A DNA stretch of 64,000 nt from Rhizobium sp. ACO-34A (GTDB lineage: Bacteria; Pseudomonadota; Alphaproteobacteria; Rhizobiales; Rhizobiaceae). Position 1 is the stretch's first letter, and the number at the start of each line of letters is the position of its first letter. Of the stretch, positions 9,308 to 18,432 are shown one piece after another. Below the pieces are notes generated by a model that was not told the DNA's origin, did no database searches, and saw only the letters and a list, made by a program, of their open reading frames with translations. The position numbers and the translations under genes are program-made. Location of the stretch: the NCBI GenBank assembly GCA_002600635.1, contig CP021371.1, positions 809,001 to 873,000 of the forward strand, read 5' to 3'.

Positions 9308-9352
9308 AACTTGAACGAATTTTGTAAAAGTAAATTTAGTATAGTTCAAGTT
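9308..9352. promoter_or_regulatory. Inverted repeat in AT-rich region upstream of galE
   Basis: AACTTGAAC at 9308-9316 and GTTCAAGTT at 9344-9352 form a perfect 9-bp inverted repeat separated by 27 AT-rich bases, about 100 bases upstream of galE. The arms contain TTGAAC, which resembles a -35 element. It could be a regulator-binding site or a stem in the leader; the role is inferred from position only. Confidence 0.4.
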
Positions 9353-9450
9353 AAGGGCGTTTCACCTATGGGTTTATTGCCTGCTGTAAATCTTGTTAAA
9401 GCACAGCGCTGATACGTTCTTCCCGATCGATAAGAAAACGGGAAGTAAAA

Positions 9451-10485
9451 ATGGCGATCTTGGTAACGGGCGGCGCTGGTTATATCGGCAGCCATATGGT
9501 CTGGTCCCTTCTGGATGCCGGCGAAGATGTCGTCGTCGTCGATCGTTTGTCTACCGGCTTCCGTTGGGCCGTCGCGCCCGCCGCGCGTTTTTACCTTGGC
9601 GATGTCGGTGACGAGACCGTCCTGACGCAGATTTTTGCCGAAAACGATATCGAAGCCATCATCCATTTCGCCGGCTCGGTCGTGGTTCCGGATTCCGTCG
9701 CCGACCCGCTCGGCTACTATGCCAACAACACAGGCAATACCCGCGTGTTGCTTTCCGCCGCCATCAAGGCCGGTATCGACAAGTTCATCTTCTCCTCCAC
9801 GGCGGCGGTCTACGGCACGCCCGACGCGCCATTACCGGTGACGGAGACCGCGCCGCTGCGCCCGGAAAACCCTTATGGTCAGTCGAAGCTGATGAGCGAG
9901 ATCATGCTGCGGGACACCGCGCGCGCCCATGACTTCCGCTATGTCGCACTTCGCTATTTCAACGTTGCCGGTGCCGACCTCCTTGGCCGCACCGGACAAT
10001 CGACCGTGCGCTCGACCCACCTCATGAAGGTGGCCTGCGAAACGGCCCTCGGAAAACGACGCTCGGTGGAAGTCTTCGGCACGGATTACGCCACGGCGGA
10101 TGGTACCGGCGTGCGCGACTACATCCATGTCAACGACCTCGTGCTGGCCCATCTGAACTCGCTGGATTACCTGCGGCGCGGCGGTGCGACGCTGACCGCC
10201 AATTGCGGCTATGGACGGGGCTATTCGGTGCTCGAGGTCCTGCGCGCCGTGCAGAAGGTCTCCGATACGAAGATCAGCATCGAATACCGCCCGCGCAGGG
10301 AAGGCGATGCCGCCTTCGTGGTGGCCGATGCGACGCTTGCCCGTTCCGTGCTTGGCTGGACACCGCGCCATGACGACCTGAAGACGATCGTGGCAACCAC
10401 GCTCGACTGGGAGCGCCACCTCTTTCAGGACGACGCTACCGATATCGATGGGCTTCGCCGCCGCCTTGCCGCAAGCAGTTTCTGA
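9451..10485 (+). CDS. galE: UDP-glucose 4-epimerase
   Basis: A 344-residue extended short-chain dehydrogenase. The NAD-binding GGAGYIGSH motif lies at residues 7-15, the TSTAAVYG-type serine segment (SSTAAVYG) near 113-120, and the catalytic YxxxK in ENPYGQSK near 144-150. It interconverts UDP-glucose and UDP-galactose and supplies UDP-galactose for exopolysaccharide and lipopolysaccharide. AAAACGGGAAG precedes the start. No sugar-nucleotide genes lie adjacent, but a polysaccharide locus is present at 31.6-40.4 kb. Confidence 0.93.
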   Translation: MAILVTGGAGYIGSHMVWSLLDAGEDVVVVDRLSTGFRWAVAPAARFYLGDVGDETVLTQIFAENDIEAIIHFAGSVVVPDSVADPLGYYANNTGNTRVLLSAAIKAGIDKFIFSSTAAVYGTPDAPLPVTETAPLRPENPYGQSKLMSEIMLRDTARAHDFRYVALRYFNVAGADLLGRTGQSTVRSTHLMKVACETALGKRRSVEVFGTDYATADGTGVRDYIHVNDLVLAHLNSLDYLRRGGATLTANCGYGRGYSVLEVLRAVQKVSDTKISIEYRPRREGDAAFVVADATLARSVLGWTPRHDDLKTIVATTLDWERHLFQDDATDIDGLRRRLAASSF

Positions 10486-10542
10486 AATCTGTTATTGCGG
10501 GAGGCGTCGTCGCGGCAAACCGCCGCTGCGGAGCTTTGCCGC

Positions 10543-10878
10543 TCAGCCGATTTGCAGTGCCATTTGATAGAGGCCTGCACAACGCGCGCCGGAGGCACAG
10601 AAGGCAAGGACAGGACCTTCCGTCCGCTTCAGCAGATCCTTCAATTCGGCCGCCTGTTCCAGCGGTACGGAGCCTGGGATGACCGGAAGATGGTGTGTCC
10701 TGAGGCCGACGGCCTTGGCAGCATCCTCGATCGTGGAAAAATCGGGCTGTCCAAAACCTTCCCCATCTGGCCGCATGCAGATCACGAGGGAGTAGCTTGA
10801 TGCGGCCAGTTCAGCAATGTCCGTTGGAGCGAGTTGGCCGCTGACGTGAAAAGTCTCGGTTATCGGACGTATCTGCAT
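10543..10878 (-). CDS. TIGR01244/DUF442-type sulfur transferase or phosphatase-like protein
   Basis: A 111-residue single domain starting MQIRPITETFHVSGQLAP. It has the cysteine loop FCASGARC (about 97-104), a C-X5-R-type P-loop as in rhodanese/protein tyrosine phosphatase folds, and ICMRPDGEG near the middle (residues 34-42), typical of the DUF442 domain found in beta-lactamase-hydrolase-like (Blh) proteins. This stand-alone version may act as a sulfur transferase or phosphatase. The start has GAGGGAAAG upstream. It converges with galE. Confidence 0.82.
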   Translation of the reverse strand: MQIRPITETFHVSGQLAPTDIAELAASSYSLVICMRPDGEGFGQPDFSTIEDAAKAVGLRTHHLPVIPGSVPLEQAAELKDLLKRTEGPVLAFCASGARCAGLYQMALQIG

Positions 10879-11126
10879 TTTCTTTCCCTCGTTTTTCGGT
10901 TGGCGGTGGGACGCGTTGATTAGCTCCCTCTCTCGTGCAAATAGATATGATAATTAATATGTGTTTTCCAGCCGCGCTTGCCTGTCGCTGCGCCATCTTT
11001 TTCAGGCGCGTACTGTCGCGCCGCCATCGGCCAACTATGGGCGCTTCCGCGCTGTGGCGCCTCTGTCCGTTGACGCCCGGATGCCGCGCGCCTAGCTGGG
11101 CATCATCAGTTTCTTGGAGATGTCCC

Positions 11127-11480
11127 GTGACCGCAAAGACCTTCCTCGCCTCCGTCCTGACTGCGGTAATCGCGTTTTCGGCCCTGCCAGTGGCCGCCGG
11201 GGAAATCTGGACGATGACGACCCCTGAAGGAACCTGCCAGATCTCCTTTCTGCAGGAACCTGTCGCGGATGGCGTGCGCGCGCTGCTGCAGCATGACGAT
11301 ACCTGCCCGGAAGCATTGAAGGCCGTCTCCGGCTATTCGATGAGCAATGGTGACAACACCATCATGCTCTATTCCATCCAGTCGGATCTCGACATGATCG
11401 GGCGAGCGGACAAGGAAGAGCAGGGCCTGTATATCGGCATGGTCGGCGAAAGCGGCCTTCGAATCAGCAAGGTTGATTAG
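11127..11480 (+). CDS. Secreted small protein resembling AprI/Inh-type protease inhibitors
   Basis: A 117-residue product from GTG at 11127, chosen because GGAGA lies 7 bases upstream and a clean signal peptide then opens the protein (MTAKTFLASVLTAVIAFSAL, cleavage likely after PVAAG). The mature part has a Trp at the start, two cysteines (in EGTCQI and DDTCPE) and alternating beta-like segments, a pattern reminiscent of the AprI/Inh periplasmic metalloprotease inhibitor domain. The similarity is by pattern only; a generic periplasmic protein is the alternative. Confidence 0.6.
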   Translation: MTAKTFLASVLTAVIAFSALPVAAGEIWTMTTPEGTCQISFLQEPVADGVRALLQHDDTCPEALKAVSGYSMSNGDNTIMLYSIQSDLDMIGRADKEEQGLYIGMVGESGLRISKVD

Positions 11481-11513
11481 CCGAACCCATGGGTCAGGTA
11501 CATGATTGATCCG

Positions 11514-11903
11514 TCAGGGCGCGGGGTGTCCCGGTTCGGCATGTGCCAGCAGCCAGTTTTCCAGAGCGGCAACCACTGCAAGCCTCAGGCTCGCGCCTTC
11601 CGATAAGGCTCGGGAAAGCGCTTTCCTGTCTTCCTCGAACCCGAGTTCCGTCATCACCGCCTCAGCCGAAAGCGATCGTGCGGTCATGACGGCTCGAATG
11701 CGAATGACAGCCGATGGCAGGAGGTAGCGACCGCTGGCAATCGGTATCCTGGCGATCAGGTCCACCGCGGCAAGACCATTGCCATCGCTTCCCTCATGCG
11801 AGGTCGCGAGCCATTGCAGGAATTCGTAGCGTTGCTGCGTGGAGGCCTTCGCCCAGGAGTGCTGCAGCTTCTCGAGACGGTTGCGCTTCGGTTTCGGGGA
11901 CAT
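11514..11903 (-). CDS. Hypothetical protein, 129 aa
   Basis: Cytoplasmic-looking protein with a basic N-terminus (MSPKPKRNRLEKLQHSWAKA) and a helical C-terminal half (about residues 75-120, RKALSRALSEGASLRLAVVA). I recognise no family. Codon use matches the neighbouring chromosome. It converges with the upstream secreted-protein gene and its 5' end faces the flagellin promoter region. Confidence 0.55.
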   Translation of the reverse strand: MSPKPKRNRLEKLQHSWAKASTQQRYEFLQWLATSHEGSDGNGLAAVDLIARIPIASGRYLLPSAVIRIRAVMTARSLSAEAVMTELGFEEDRKALSRALSEGASLRLAVVAALENWLLAHAEPGHPAP

Positions 11904-12247
11904 GCGATTTTCCGCCTCCGGTGTTTCGAGTCTCTGGAGCGTCTCAAGTCAAAGCGAGATCACGCTGAGTTCTCTATCTCTTTGTTTTCATGCAATTACG
12001 GACGCAAGATCGCTGTTCATTCATGCCGGGATTGCTCTAGCGCAGGATGATCGCAAGGGCGAGGGGAAATCGCTTTACCTGGCTCGTCGAGGCGCAGGAT
12101 GTGGGTCCCCAATTAGTTAACAATAGCTAAATTTGCGACGATTTTTTTAACTTTTGTTAATCACTATTAACCATGTTCGGGCGGCGGAGTTTCCGCGATC
12201 TGGCTCATGACGTGCCCCTTTCGACCAAACGAATTCAAGTGGCAGGC
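11904..12247. other. Intergenic region upstream of flagellin, rich in TTAA
   Basis: No gene seen. The last 140 bases become very AT-rich and contain a cluster of GTTAA/TTAAC tetramers (for example around 12115-12175), including two TTAA-6 bases-TTAA arrangements, similar to but one base shorter than the alphaproteobacterial CtrA consensus. This stretch probably holds the flagellin promoter. Confidence 0.4.
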
Positions 12248-14011
12248 ATGACCAGCATATTGACGAACATTTCCTCCATGTCCGCGTTGCAGAGCTTGCG
12301 GACGGTCTCCAGCGGATTGCACAGGGCGCAGAGCGAGGCTTCTTCCGGGCTACGTGTGGCAACGGCCTCGGACAATGTCGCATACTGGTCGATTTCCACC
12401 ACCATGCGCTCCGACAACAAGGCGATTTCCGCCGCCAACGACGCCCTCGGCCTGGGCTCGGCAAAGACCGACACCGCCTATGCCGGTATGGATGCTGTCA
12501 TCGGCGCTCTCGGAGAATTCAAGGCAAAGCTGGCCACGGCCAAGGAGCCCGCCACCGACAACGCCAAGATCCAGCACGAATTGGAGCAACTCAAGAAACA
12601 GGTCCTCGGCATCTCCCAATCGGCCAGTTTCAGCGGACAGAACTGGCTGACCACGGATCTCACCGACATCAAGGACGAGACCGACGTGAATACCAGGAAG
12701 AGCGTCGTGTCCTCCTTCGTCAGGCAGGACGGCGGCAAGGTTTCGGTCAATATGATCGATGTTCCGATGGTGCAGACATCGCTGTTCAACACCACGGGTG
12801 GCGGACTTCTTCAGAAGGAAATCGCCGATACAGTCACTCTTCCCATCACCGGTACGCTTGATCTGGGTGGTTTGGTCAGCGGTGCTCCCTCTACTCATGC
12901 GCACAAGGGACACACCTATTTCGAGTTCATCGCCGGCAGCGCCTTGTCGGCAACCGATAGCATAACGTTCGATGTAACGGTCGATTCGAGCACCTACAGC
13001 AGCGGCCAGCTCTACACCGGCATCTCTATCGATCAGGCATTGGTGAATACGGTTCTGGGCAAGACGGACGGGTCGATCACCTCGGCCGACGAGTTTGCAA
13101 GGGTCATCGATGCCGCTCTCGATCTAGCCAGTGTCCCCGCCGGTTCCGGTGCGGGCGGCTACGATACCAATTTCGGCGTGGTATCCATGAACATGGTGGA
13201 TATCGGCTCTGATGAAACGCTGCCGGGTCATCCCGGTTCGAGCGTTATCATCAGCAATCTGGTTTCCACGCTGGCTGGCAATTTCGCCTACGGCATGGAC
13301 CCCAGCAATATCTACCAGCACATGAACCTCTACGCGTCGGCAAGCATGGCTTTCACGGAAGGGTTTCAGATCGATACCACCGGCAGCATATCGCTTGATG
13401 TGACCTTTGCGGGGCAGGCAGCGCAGAGCTTCACCATCACGAAGGCGGATGTCGACGCAGCACTCGGCACGACCGACGGAATCGTCGATACGCCATCTGT
13501 CATGGCCGCACTGATGAATTATGCGCTCGCGACTTCGGGCCTCACGTTCGGGGCGGGAGCGAGCAGCCTGTACATAGGGGTCAATGCGGCCATTCACCCG
13601 CAGCAGGGTGGCAAATCGGACTTCGTGGTCTCCAACGCAACGAGCACGGACGTGACGGCTGTCGCAGCAGAAGTCGCCCTGCCGATCAGTGTCGATTTCG
13701 ACTTCCTCGATATCGACGTCACCGGCGGGGCAGACATCGATCACTATATCGGTGGCCTGGAAATCATGATCGGCAAGGTCGTGAACGGCGCGGCCAGCCT
13801 CGGCTCGCTCCAGCAGCGAATCGGCATGCAGTCCGATTTCGCCGGCAAGATCATGGACAGCATCGAAAGCGGTGTGAGTCGTCTCATCGATGCAGACATG
13901 GAAGAGGCGTCGAGTCGCCTGAAGGCGCTCCAGACTCAAGAACAACTCGCTCTCCAGAGCCTCCAGATCGCGAATGCGGGATCCGAGAATATCCTCGGCC
14001 TGTTCAACTGA
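12248..14011 (+). CDS. Flagellin, long variant (587 aa)
   Basis: Conserved flagellin D0/D1 segments bracket the protein: residues 1-150 (MTSILTNISSMSALQSLRTV, GLRVATASDNVAYWSI) and 500-587, ending IANAGSENILGLFN. The N-terminus at ATG 12248 matches the rhizobial flagellin start; an in-frame ATG 75 bases upstream would add non-flagellin residues. At 587 residues it is well above the 320-430 typical of rhizobial flagellins, the excess lying in the variable region (about 180-490), which contains two related modules (238-293 and 379-430, each with DVT...LG.TDG). It is exported by the flagellar type III apparatus. It lies far from the motility cluster and next to tRNA-Thr, so it is probably an accessory filament subunit. 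Confidence 0.9.
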   Translation: MTSILTNISSMSALQSLRTVSSGLHRAQSEASSGLRVATASDNVAYWSISTTMRSDNKAISAANDALGLGSAKTDTAYAGMDAVIGALGEFKAKLATAKEPATDNAKIQHELEQLKKQVLGISQSASFSGQNWLTTDLTDIKDETDVNTRKSVVSSFVRQDGGKVSVNMIDVPMVQTSLFNTTGGGLLQKEIADTVTLPITGTLDLGGLVSGAPSTHAHKGHTYFEFIAGSALSATDSITFDVTVDSSTYSSGQLYTGISIDQALVNTVLGKTDGSITSADEFARVIDAALDLASVPAGSGAGGYDTNFGVVSMNMVDIGSDETLPGHPGSSVIISNLVSTLAGNFAYGMDPSNIYQHMNLYASASMAFTEGFQIDTTGSISLDVTFAGQAAQSFTITKADVDAALGTTDGIVDTPSVMAALMNYALATSGLTFGAGASSLYIGVNAAIHPQQGGKSDFVVSNATSTDVTAVAAEVALPISVDFDFLDIDVTGGADIDHYIGGLEIMIGKVVNGAASLGSLQQRIGMQSDFAGKIMDSIESGVSRLIDADMEEASSRLKALQTQEQLALQSLQIANAGSENILGLFN

Positions 14012-14154
14012 AGCTGATCGACGCCGCGACATCCTGACTTCGGCTATGCCGGGATCGGGACAGCCGCGGCTTGATCACAGCCGTATCAACGGTTCACCAA
14101 AGCATACGGAAGCAAAACCTGCTTTGAAAATATTTAATAATTTCAAGTGGGGAA

Positions 14155-14229
14155 TGGTGCTGCTAGAGAGATTTGAACTCTCGGCCTCTCCCTTACCAAG
14201 GGAGTGCTCTACCCCTGAGCTATAGCAGC
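14155..14229 (-). tRNA. tRNA-Thr (anticodon GGT)
   Basis: Minus-strand cloverleaf with acceptor GCTGCTA pairing with TAGCAGC, D arm AGCTCAGGGGTAGAGC, anticodon stem CTCCC/GGGAG, anticodon GGT (plus-strand 14195-14197), TpsiC arm with GTTCAAATC, and an encoded CCA at 14155-14157. Confidence 0.96.
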
Positions 14230-14380
14230 ATCTTTGCGCGGCGTGTGTCGCCGTTGCGAGCGAGCCGCCTATTGCCACAGCTTCGCGGGGAGCGCAACAG
14301 CAAAACGAACTTGGCGGGAAGAAATCCGTCCGCATTGCTCCAGTCTTTCGCAACGCGTGGTTTTCGTTTATCACGCCGGC

Positions 14381-14641
14381 ATGACAGAAAATCGGCAAAA
14401 CCCCGGGGTTGCAGGGCCGGCGGCGGAAGCGGGCGGCGAAGACAACATTTCATCTCGCTCACCTGTGGATAAACGCAAGGCGGCAGCGGAATTGGCGGCT
14501 GAGCGGCGCAAGGCGCGTGCGGCCGAAAAGCTGCGCGAGAATCTCCTGCGGAGAAAACAGCAGTCCCGTGCCCGCCGTGCCGGTCAGGCCGACGAGACGG
14601 ATGGCCTGCCTGCCGCAAATTCGTCCCAACCCGATGATTAA
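14381..14641 (+). CDS. Small basic hypothetical protein upstream of murA, 86 aa
   Basis: Starts MTENRQNPGVAGPAAEAGGE. Residues 30-70 form a strongly charged Arg/Lys/Ala helix (KRKAAAELAAERRKARAAEK). No enzymatic motif. ATG 14381 is chosen over an upstream in-frame ATG at 14234, which would overlap the tRNA promoter side and add low-complexity sequence. Similar short basic proteins occur next to murA in related genomes as far as I recall. Function unknown. Confidence 0.6.
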   Translation: MTENRQNPGVAGPAAEAGGEDNISSRSPVDKRKAAAELAAERRKARAAEKLRENLLRRKQQSRARRAGQADETDGLPAANSSQPDD

Positions 14642-14762
14642 TCACTGCTGAACGGCCGAATTGAATACGGCCTGTTTTTCGTCTAAACACCCTCGCGTCC
14701 GCGGGGGCGGGATCAGCAGCAATAAATGAAAGGCGGGCGCCAGTCCCGTTCAGAAGGCTTAC

Positions 14763-16055
14763 ATGGATCGTATTCGGATTGTCGGCGGCAACGAGCTCAA
14801 GGGTATCATCCCGATCTCCGGCGCCAAGAACGCGGCGCTGCCTCTGATGATCGCTTCGCTGCTGACCAGTGATACGCTGACGCTTGAGAATGTACCGCAC
14901 CTCGCCGATGTCGAGCTGTTGCTGCGCATTCTCGGCAACCACGGCGTCGACGTGTCCGTCAATGGTCGCCGCGAGCATCAGGATGGATCCTACTCCCGTA
15001 CCATCCATTTCACCTGCCGCACCATTGCCGATACGACCGCTCCCTACGAACTGGTCTCCAAGATGCGTGCGAGCTTCTGGGTCATCGGTCCGCTTCTGGC
15101 GCGCGAGGGCAAGGCACGGGTTTCCCTGCCGGGCGGCTGCGCGATCGGCACGCGTCCGGTCGATCTGTTCATCGAAGGCCTGCAGGCGCTTGGCGCCGTG
15201 ATGGAGATCGATGGCGGCTATATCAACGCGACTGCGCCGAAGGGCGGCCTGATCGGCGCGACCTATCAATTCCCAAAGGTGTCCGTCGGCGCGACCCATG
15301 TCATGATGATGGCGGCTTCGCTCGCCCGTGGAACGACGGTGATCGGCAACGCGGCTCGCGAGCCCGAGGTCGTTGATCTCGCCAACTGCCTGAATGCCAT
15401 GGGCGCGAAGATTTCCGGCGCGGGTACCGCCACGATCACCATCGAGGGTGTGCCGAGCCTCTCCGGTGCACGCCACCGGGTTCTGCCCGACCGTATTGAA
15501 ACCGGCACCTATGCGATGGCCGTCGCCATGACCGGCGGCGATGTCGTTCTGCAGGGAACGGATGCTTCGCTGCTCGACACCGCACTCGAGGCGATCCGTC
15601 GTGCAGGCGCGGAAGTCACCGAGACCGATGGTGGCATCCGCGTCGTCGGCTATGGTTCCGAAATCCGCCCGGTAGATATCGTCACCGAGCCTTTCCCCGG
15701 TTTCCCGACCGATCTCCAGGCGCAGTTCATGGGTCTGATGACCCGCGCCAACGGCGTTTCCCACGTCACCGAAACGATTTTCGAAAACCGCTTCATGCAT
15801 GTGCAGGAACTTGCTCGTCTCGGCGCCAAGATCACGCTTGCCGGTCAGACCGCTCGCATCGAGGGTACCAGCTGCCTGCGCGGTGCGCCGGTCATGGCGA
15901 CTGACCTGCGCGCTTCGGTTTCGCTGGTGATCGCCGGTCTCGCGGCAGAGGGCGAAACCATGGTGTCGCGCGTCTACCATCTCGACCGTGGTTTCGAGCG
16001 TCTCGAAGAGAAGCTCACCCGTTGCGGAGCCATCGTCGAGCGCATCAGCGACTGA
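14763..16055 (+). CDS. murA: UDP-N-acetylglucosamine 1-carboxyvinyltransferase MurA
   Basis: A 430-residue enzyme that transfers enolpyruvate from PEP to UDP-GlcNAc, the first committed step of peptidoglycan synthesis, in the cytoplasm. Family features: [15 protein letters not shown] opening ([14 protein letters not shown], residues 16-29), the mobile loop with the PEP-reactive cysteine in [14 protein letters not shown] (about 117-130), and C-terminal [17 protein letters not shown]. Full length. The next gene on the same strand is the DUF2948 protein, as in related genomes. Confidence 0.98.
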   Translation: MDRIRIVGGNELKGIIPISGAKNAALPLMIASLLTSDTLTLENVPHLADVELLLRILGNHGVDVSVNGRREHQDGSYSRTIHFTCRTIADTTAPYELVSKMRASFWVIGPLLAREGKARVSLPGGCAIGTRPVDLFIEGLQALGAVMEIDGGYINATAPKGGLIGATYQFPKVSVGATHVMMMAASLARGTTVIGNAAREPEVVDLANCLNAMGAKISGAGTATITIEGVPSLSGARHRVLPDRIETGTYAMAVAMTGGDVVLQGTDASLLDTALEAIRRAGAEVTETDGGIRVVGYGSEIRPVDIVTEPFPGFPTDLQAQFMGLMTRANGVSHVTETIFENRFMHVQELARLGAKITLAGQTARIEGTSCLRGAPVMATDLRASVSLVIAGLAAEGETMVSRVYHLDRGFERLEEKLTRCGAIVERISD

Positions 16056-16165
16056 CGGACTGCCAATCTCCGTTCCTCGATGCCGTTGCGTCTTGCATTG
16101 CGGCAACCTATGTCGAAAGGATGTACGACGCTTCGCCTTCGGGCGGCCATTCGGGTAACGGTGAA

Positions 16166-16603
16166 ATGACAAGTCTGAAGCTGCTCGCTCTTGATAACGA
16201 CGACCTCTCGGTCATCTCCGCTCACATGCAGGATGCGGTCTTCCGCATTTCCGATATGTCCTTCCAGCCGCGTGCCGGTCTCTTCTCGCTGGCGGCCAAC
16301 CGCTTCGTCTGGGAAGATTCCGCCGGTCGCCGCAAGGCTTATGAACGACGCAGGGCTCTTTTGAGCTTCAAGCGCGTTTCCGCCGTGCGGTCGATCGGCT
16401 TTGACCGCACCAATGGCGACAATGTGCTTTCGCTGCTGGCGGTCCGTTTCCGGGCGGAGGGCGAGGGGCCGGAAGGTGTGCTGGAACTGGTGCTTTCCGG
16501 TGGCGGCATGATCGCCCTCGATGTGGAATGTATCGAAGCACAGCTTGCGGATACCGGCGGGGCATGGGAAACCAGCCTGAAGCCCGATCATCCGGGTGAG
16601 TGA
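16166..16603 (+). CDS. DUF2948 family protein
   Basis: A 145-residue protein starting MTSLKLLALDNDDLSVISAH, typical of the alphaproteobacterial DUF2948 family, with SFQPRAGLFSLAANRFVWE and a central RRRALLSFKRVSAVRS. ATG 16166 gives the family N-terminus; earlier in-frame starts overlap the end of murA. It lies between murA and hisD, an arrangement conserved in Rhizobiales. Biochemical function unknown. Confidence 0.85.
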   Translation: MTSLKLLALDNDDLSVISAHMQDAVFRISDMSFQPRAGLFSLAANRFVWEDSAGRRKAYERRRALLSFKRVSAVRSIGFDRTNGDNVLSLLAVRFRAEGEGPEGVLELVLSGGGMIALDVECIEAQLADTGGAWETSLKPDHPGE

Positions 16604-16651
16604 ACGGCAGGCGACGAAAAGGCGCCGGCCGAGAAGAGGGACTGAAGAAAA

Positions 16652-17950
16652 GTGGCGATCTGGCTGGATCAGGCATCCGAGGGATTCGAGGAGAGGTTTT
16701 CCGCCTTTCTGACGACCAAGCGCGAAGTATCGGATGACGTCAACGACGTGGTGCGCGCGATCATCGATGATGTAAGGGCGCGTGGTGACACGGCACTTGC
16801 AGATTATTCGAAGCGGTTCGACGGCATCGATTTCGCCGAAGTGCCCATGCGGGTGAGCGACGAGGAAATCGATGCGGCTATGGCCGAAGTCGATGAGGAA
16901 GTCATGGCGGCGCTGGAACTGGCCGCCGCGCGCATCGAAAAGCACCACGCCCGCCAGATGCCGAAGGACGACATCTATGAAGATGCGATCGGTGTCAGCC
17001 TCGGTTCGCGCTGGACGGCGATCGATGCAGTCGGTCTTTATGTTCCCGGCGGCACGGCAAGCTATCCGAGTTCCGTGTTGATGAATGCGGTTCCGGCAAG
17101 GGTCGCCGGCGTTCCGCGCATCGTCATGGTGGTTCCGGCTTCGGGCGGCGCGATCAATCCCACGGTGCTTGCCGCCGCGCGCATTGCGGGCGTGCGCGAA
17201 ATCTACCGTATCGGCGGTGCCCAGGCTGTGGCCGCGCTCGCCTATGGAACCCAGTCCATTGCGCCGGTCGCAAAGATCGTCGGCCCGGGCAATGCCTATG
17301 TCGCAGCCGCCAAGCGGCAGGTCTTCGGCACTGTCGGCATCGACATGATCGCCGGACCGTCGGAAGTTCTGGTCATCGCCGACGCCAACAACGATCCGGA
17401 CTGGCTGGCCGCCGACCTTCTCGCCCAGGCCGAGCACGATCCGGGCGCCCAGTCGATCCTCATCACCAACGACGCAGTGCTCGGCAAAGCCGTCGAGACC
17501 GCCGTCGAGCGCCAGCTCAAGTCGCTCAGCCGCTCGGAAACCGCTGCCGCAAGCTGGCGTGATTTCGGCGCGATCATTCTCGTGCCGTCGCTCGAAGCCG
17601 CGATTCCGCTCGCAAACCGCATCGCTGCGGAACATCTCGAGCTTGCGGTCGACGATCCGGATGCGCTGATGGCGGACGTACGCAATGCCGGCGCCATCTT
17701 CGTCGGGCGGCACACGCCCGAGGTTATCGGTGATTATGTCGGCGGCTCGAATCATGTGTTGCCGACGGCGCGTTCCGCGCGGTTCTCCTCCGGGCTTGGC
17801 GTGCTCGATTTCGTCAAGCGCACTTCGATCCTGCGGCTCGGTCCGGATCAGCTGCGCCTGCTGGCGCCGGCGGCAATCGCTCTCGCCAGGAGTGAAGGCC
17901 TCGACGCCCATGCCCGATCGGTGGCCATCCGGCTCAATCTCGAAGGTTGA
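16652..17950 (+). CDS. hisD: Histidinol dehydrogenase
   Basis: A 432-residue enzyme (GTG start) catalysing the last two NAD-dependent oxidations of histidine biosynthesis, L-histidinol to L-histidine. Landmarks are GLYVPGGTASYPSSVLMNAV, YRIGGAQAVAALAYGT, the zinc-binding region AEHDPGAQS, the catalytic Glu-His pair in IAAEHLEL, and GGSNHVLPT. Full length. The UPF0262 gene starts 3 bases after the stop. Confidence 0.98.
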   Translation: MAIWLDQASEGFEERFSAFLTTKREVSDDVNDVVRAIIDDVRARGDTALADYSKRFDGIDFAEVPMRVSDEEIDAAMAEVDEEVMAALELAAARIEKHHARQMPKDDIYEDAIGVSLGSRWTAIDAVGLYVPGGTASYPSSVLMNAVPARVAGVPRIVMVVPASGGAINPTVLAAARIAGVREIYRIGGAQAVAALAYGTQSIAPVAKIVGPGNAYVAAAKRQVFGTVGIDMIAGPSEVLVIADANNDPDWLAADLLAQAEHDPGAQSILITNDAVLGKAVETAVERQLKSLSRSETAAASWRDFGAIILVPSLEAAIPLANRIAAEHLELAVDDPDALMADVRNAGAIFVGRHTPEVIGDYVGGSNHVLPTARSARFSSGLGVLDFVKRTSILRLGPDQLRLLAPAAIALARSEGLDAHARSVAIRLNLEG

Positions 17951-17953
17951 GTG

Positions 17954-18427
17954 ATGGCCAAGGGCGACTTCCGGCTTTGCGATGTTGTGCTGGACGAGAC
18001 CATCGGCCGCTCGACGCCGGATGTCGAGCATGAGCGTGCCGTCGCCATTTTCGACCTGATCGAGGAGAACTCTTTCGAGCCGGTTGGTCACACCGGTGGC
18101 CCCTACAAGCTCTATCTCTCGCTGGTCGACAGCAAGCTGGTCTTCTCGATCAGGACCGAGGCGGATGAAAATGTCGCCATCCATATCCTGTCGCTGACGC
18201 CCTTTCGGCGGATCATCAAGGATTACTTCATGATCTGCGAGAGCTATTATGAAGCGATCCGTTCCTCGACGCCGAGCCAGATCGAGGCCATCGACATGGG
18301 GCGTCGGGGCATTCACAACGAGGGATCACAGACGCTGCTGGATCGCCTGTCCGGCAAGATCAAGCTGGATTTCGATACGGCGCGACGGCTTTTCACCCTC
18401 GTCTGCGTTCTCTATTGGCGCGGGTAG
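17954..18427 (+). CDS. UPF0262 family protein
   Basis: A 157-residue protein beginning [20 protein letters not shown]; the start may instead be the GTG one codon upstream. The central [19 protein letters not shown] and [19 protein letters not shown] segments are typical of UPF0262, found almost only in alphaproteobacteria directly after hisD. No catalytic motif. Tight spacing with hisD (3 bases) and the phosphatase (5 bases) indicates one operon. Confidence 0.9.
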   Translation: MAKGDFRLCDVVLDETIGRSTPDVEHERAVAIFDLIEENSFEPVGHTGGPYKLYLSLVDSKLVFSIRTEADENVAIHILSLTPFRRIIKDYFMICESYYEAIRSSTPSQIEAIDMGRRGIHNEGSQTLLDRLSGKIKLDFDTARRLFTLVCVLYWRG

Positions 18428-18432
18428 GGCCA

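Noticed and set aside
14220..18316. Two long minus-strand open frames (650 and 780 codons) opposite murA and hisD
   Set aside because: murA, DUF2948, hisD and UPF0262 are certain on +; the opposite translations contain only His/Arg/Asp-rich noise.
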